This document shows, piece by piece, positions 62,419-64,000 of a stretch of DNA of 64,000 nt. The notes under the pieces were generated by a model. That model was not told the DNA's origin, did not search any database, and was given only the letters and a program-made list of their open reading frames with translations. How positions within the stretch are numbered: position 1 is the first letter of the stretch; every line of letters begins with the position of its first letter. A program made the translations under genes and the position numbers. Origin of the DNA: Pomacea canaliculata (lineage: Eukaryota; Mollusca; Gastropoda; Architaenioglossa; Ampullariidae); assembly GCF_003073045.1 (NCBI RefSeq), contig NC_037590.1, positions 15,158,778-15,222,777 on the forward strand, in the 5' to 3' direction.

Positions 62419-64000
62419 AAAGCTCGAAGGGAAACTTGAAATGAGCTCAAAGCATGGTTTTCGAAGCTTGTTCTCACCTTCTTCTCTCTCTCTCACAGCA
62501 GACCCCCATATCCTGTCAGGTGATTAAGGCTGCACGTCAAAAGACTAGACACGGGTGATTATGTCGACAGCAGTAAAATGATTCTTTGAAGTTCCGACAA
62601 GCAAGATCCACGCAAGCGACAGCCCGAAGAGTTTTCTGATGTTAAAAAAGAGTACAGAGATGGTTCTTGAAGAGGTCTGACTAGACGTTTGCTTCAACAT
62701 GGTGGACAAATGAGACCGTTGTACATTTAAATAGAATCGCGCCAGTGCTGGCAAAAATGTGCAGCGCAGTTGGTGTGGAGAGGACACTGCACTCGGTTAC
62801 AGTTCTGTGGATGGGAGGCTTGTCCTAACCTGGAACTGCCGTATGACGGGTGGCGGAGAGAGGAATGATGAACGCCTGGGCTCGGTTGCATAACCTTTTT
62901 TCCCCATTTCATGTTTTCTTTATGAAAATGGCTGTGGCTCGTTTTAATGCAAAATTAAAAGGCATATTTATGCATGAAATTGAGACATGAACCTTTTGTA
63001 ACCCAGCCCTAGAGATCAATATGCAAACATTTATTGCTGCTATCTATTCGTTAAAACCAGTTCTACATTAGTAATATATATTTGGGACATTTTTTTATGA
63101 AAAGATATGGTTGTATATGGATGCAATGCTTCAAAAATGGGTAAATTAGAAATTCTGAGCATTGTATATTGCAAACTAATTGTCCTAAATTAAAATTTCC
63201 CCATTTAAAATTGTTGCATCACGCAACTGTCAGTGAGTGAGTGATCAGCTGGAAATGGTGATGTTTCACTTCACAAAGTATATTTTTAGGCATGCCAGGA
63301 ATTTTTTTTTAAAGTGTTGAGCTGAACCTATTTTTATCCTAAGATGAAGGGAGAAGGTTGGGAATGAATTATAGCAACTGTGAAGGCTTTTTTTTTTTTA
63401 ATAAAAAAGCAACTGGTTAATCAAACTATTCCAGAAATGTAAGTTGCTGAAGTAAGTGGACACTTTTTTTCTTTCTGTTTTTACTAATGTGGGACAAGGT
63501 TTTAAAAAAATGTTCAGAATGCTGATGAATTCATAATGAGATTATAAGTGAAAAGTGTTTTCTCATAATATCTCGGTCAGCTTGCTGTCGTTGGATGTAA
63601 ACATTTTAGGAACACACACTACTCATTAGCAACTAAAAAAAAAAGTTCTGCGCAAAGCACATGCACTGCAAGAGTTTGGGTTTCTGGCTTTTTCTTGCAA
63701 ATGTGGAGCTTGGTGTAAAGATTTACTTTTTTAGTGATGAACTTTTACATTTATTCTTTGTACTCGTGCTCAGTGGATATACCCCATAGCATGGAGTTTT
63801 ATTTTAGATGTTATAATCAGCATGAAATAATACTAAATGACATTTATATAGCAGATTTTCCTATTTAGTAGACAGACTAATACTGTTTGCAAAAGAAAGA
63901 CAGAATGCAGAGCAGACAAAGATGTAAAAAACGATTATACAGATGTACACCACAGAGTGTCATAAAGGTCTTGAACAAAATGAGCAAATTTGATGTGCAT

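Larger units (their letters stand above)
54400..64000 (+). other. Probable long first intron (open at window end)
   Basis: AT-rich DNA with no recognised exon on either strand. It carries the LINE pieces at 59.99 and 60.5-61.1 kb, a CpG-rich patch at 57.85-58.2 kb, TG runs near 59965 and 60207, and poly-A/T runs. Assignment as intron depends on the exon at 54230-54399 being real. Confidence 0.45.

Overview
This is animal nuclear DNA: AT-rich, intron-rich, and full of simple repeats and decayed mobile elements. I joined exons by hand using protein similarity recalled from known families, GT-AG borders and codon phase. The best guess is a lophotrochozoan, probably a gastropod or other mollusc. 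That rests on how the three recognised proteins diverge from vertebrate forms and on LINE and SINE tails of a kind common in molluscs; it is inference, not proof.

Layout. Positions 1-5417 show no recognised gene. MAIP1 (mitochondrial m-AAA protease partner, minus strand) runs from 15557 down to 5418 in five exons; its 6.8 kb third intron holds a LINE remnant and a clean hAT-type MITE. A 154 bp gap separates the MAIP1 start codon from that of TYW5 (JmjC tRNA-Phe hydroxylase, plus strand, seven exons, 15712-19287). RNPC3 (U11/U12 65K protein of the minor spliceosome, plus strand, fourteen coding exons, 20668-27204) follows in tandem. MAIP1 and TYW5 are also head-to-head in human, so this looks like an old shared-promoter pair.

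From 27205 to about 53150 I find no gene. The stretch holds repeat debris (hAT-like element, tRNA-derived SINE heads, LINE tails, hairpins), long strand-biased low-complexity tracts and several trinucleotide microsatellites, interleaved with G+C-rich patches. A CpG-dense block at about 53150-54560 looks like a promoter and contains one convincing first coding exon (54230-54399) of an unrecognised Ser-rich basic protein whose remaining exons lie beyond the window or were not seen. The rest, to 64000, is probably its first intron, carrying LINE remnants, one tiny insertion with a perfect 14 bp target duplication, and an isolated CpG-rich patch near 58 kb.

The main anomaly inside a gene is a single missing base in RNPC3 exon 6 of those seen (run of A at 23074-23076), which breaks the frame although all other exons and splice phases are intact. 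No CRISPR, operon, bona fide tRNA gene, rRNA, viral gene or toxin gene was seen.
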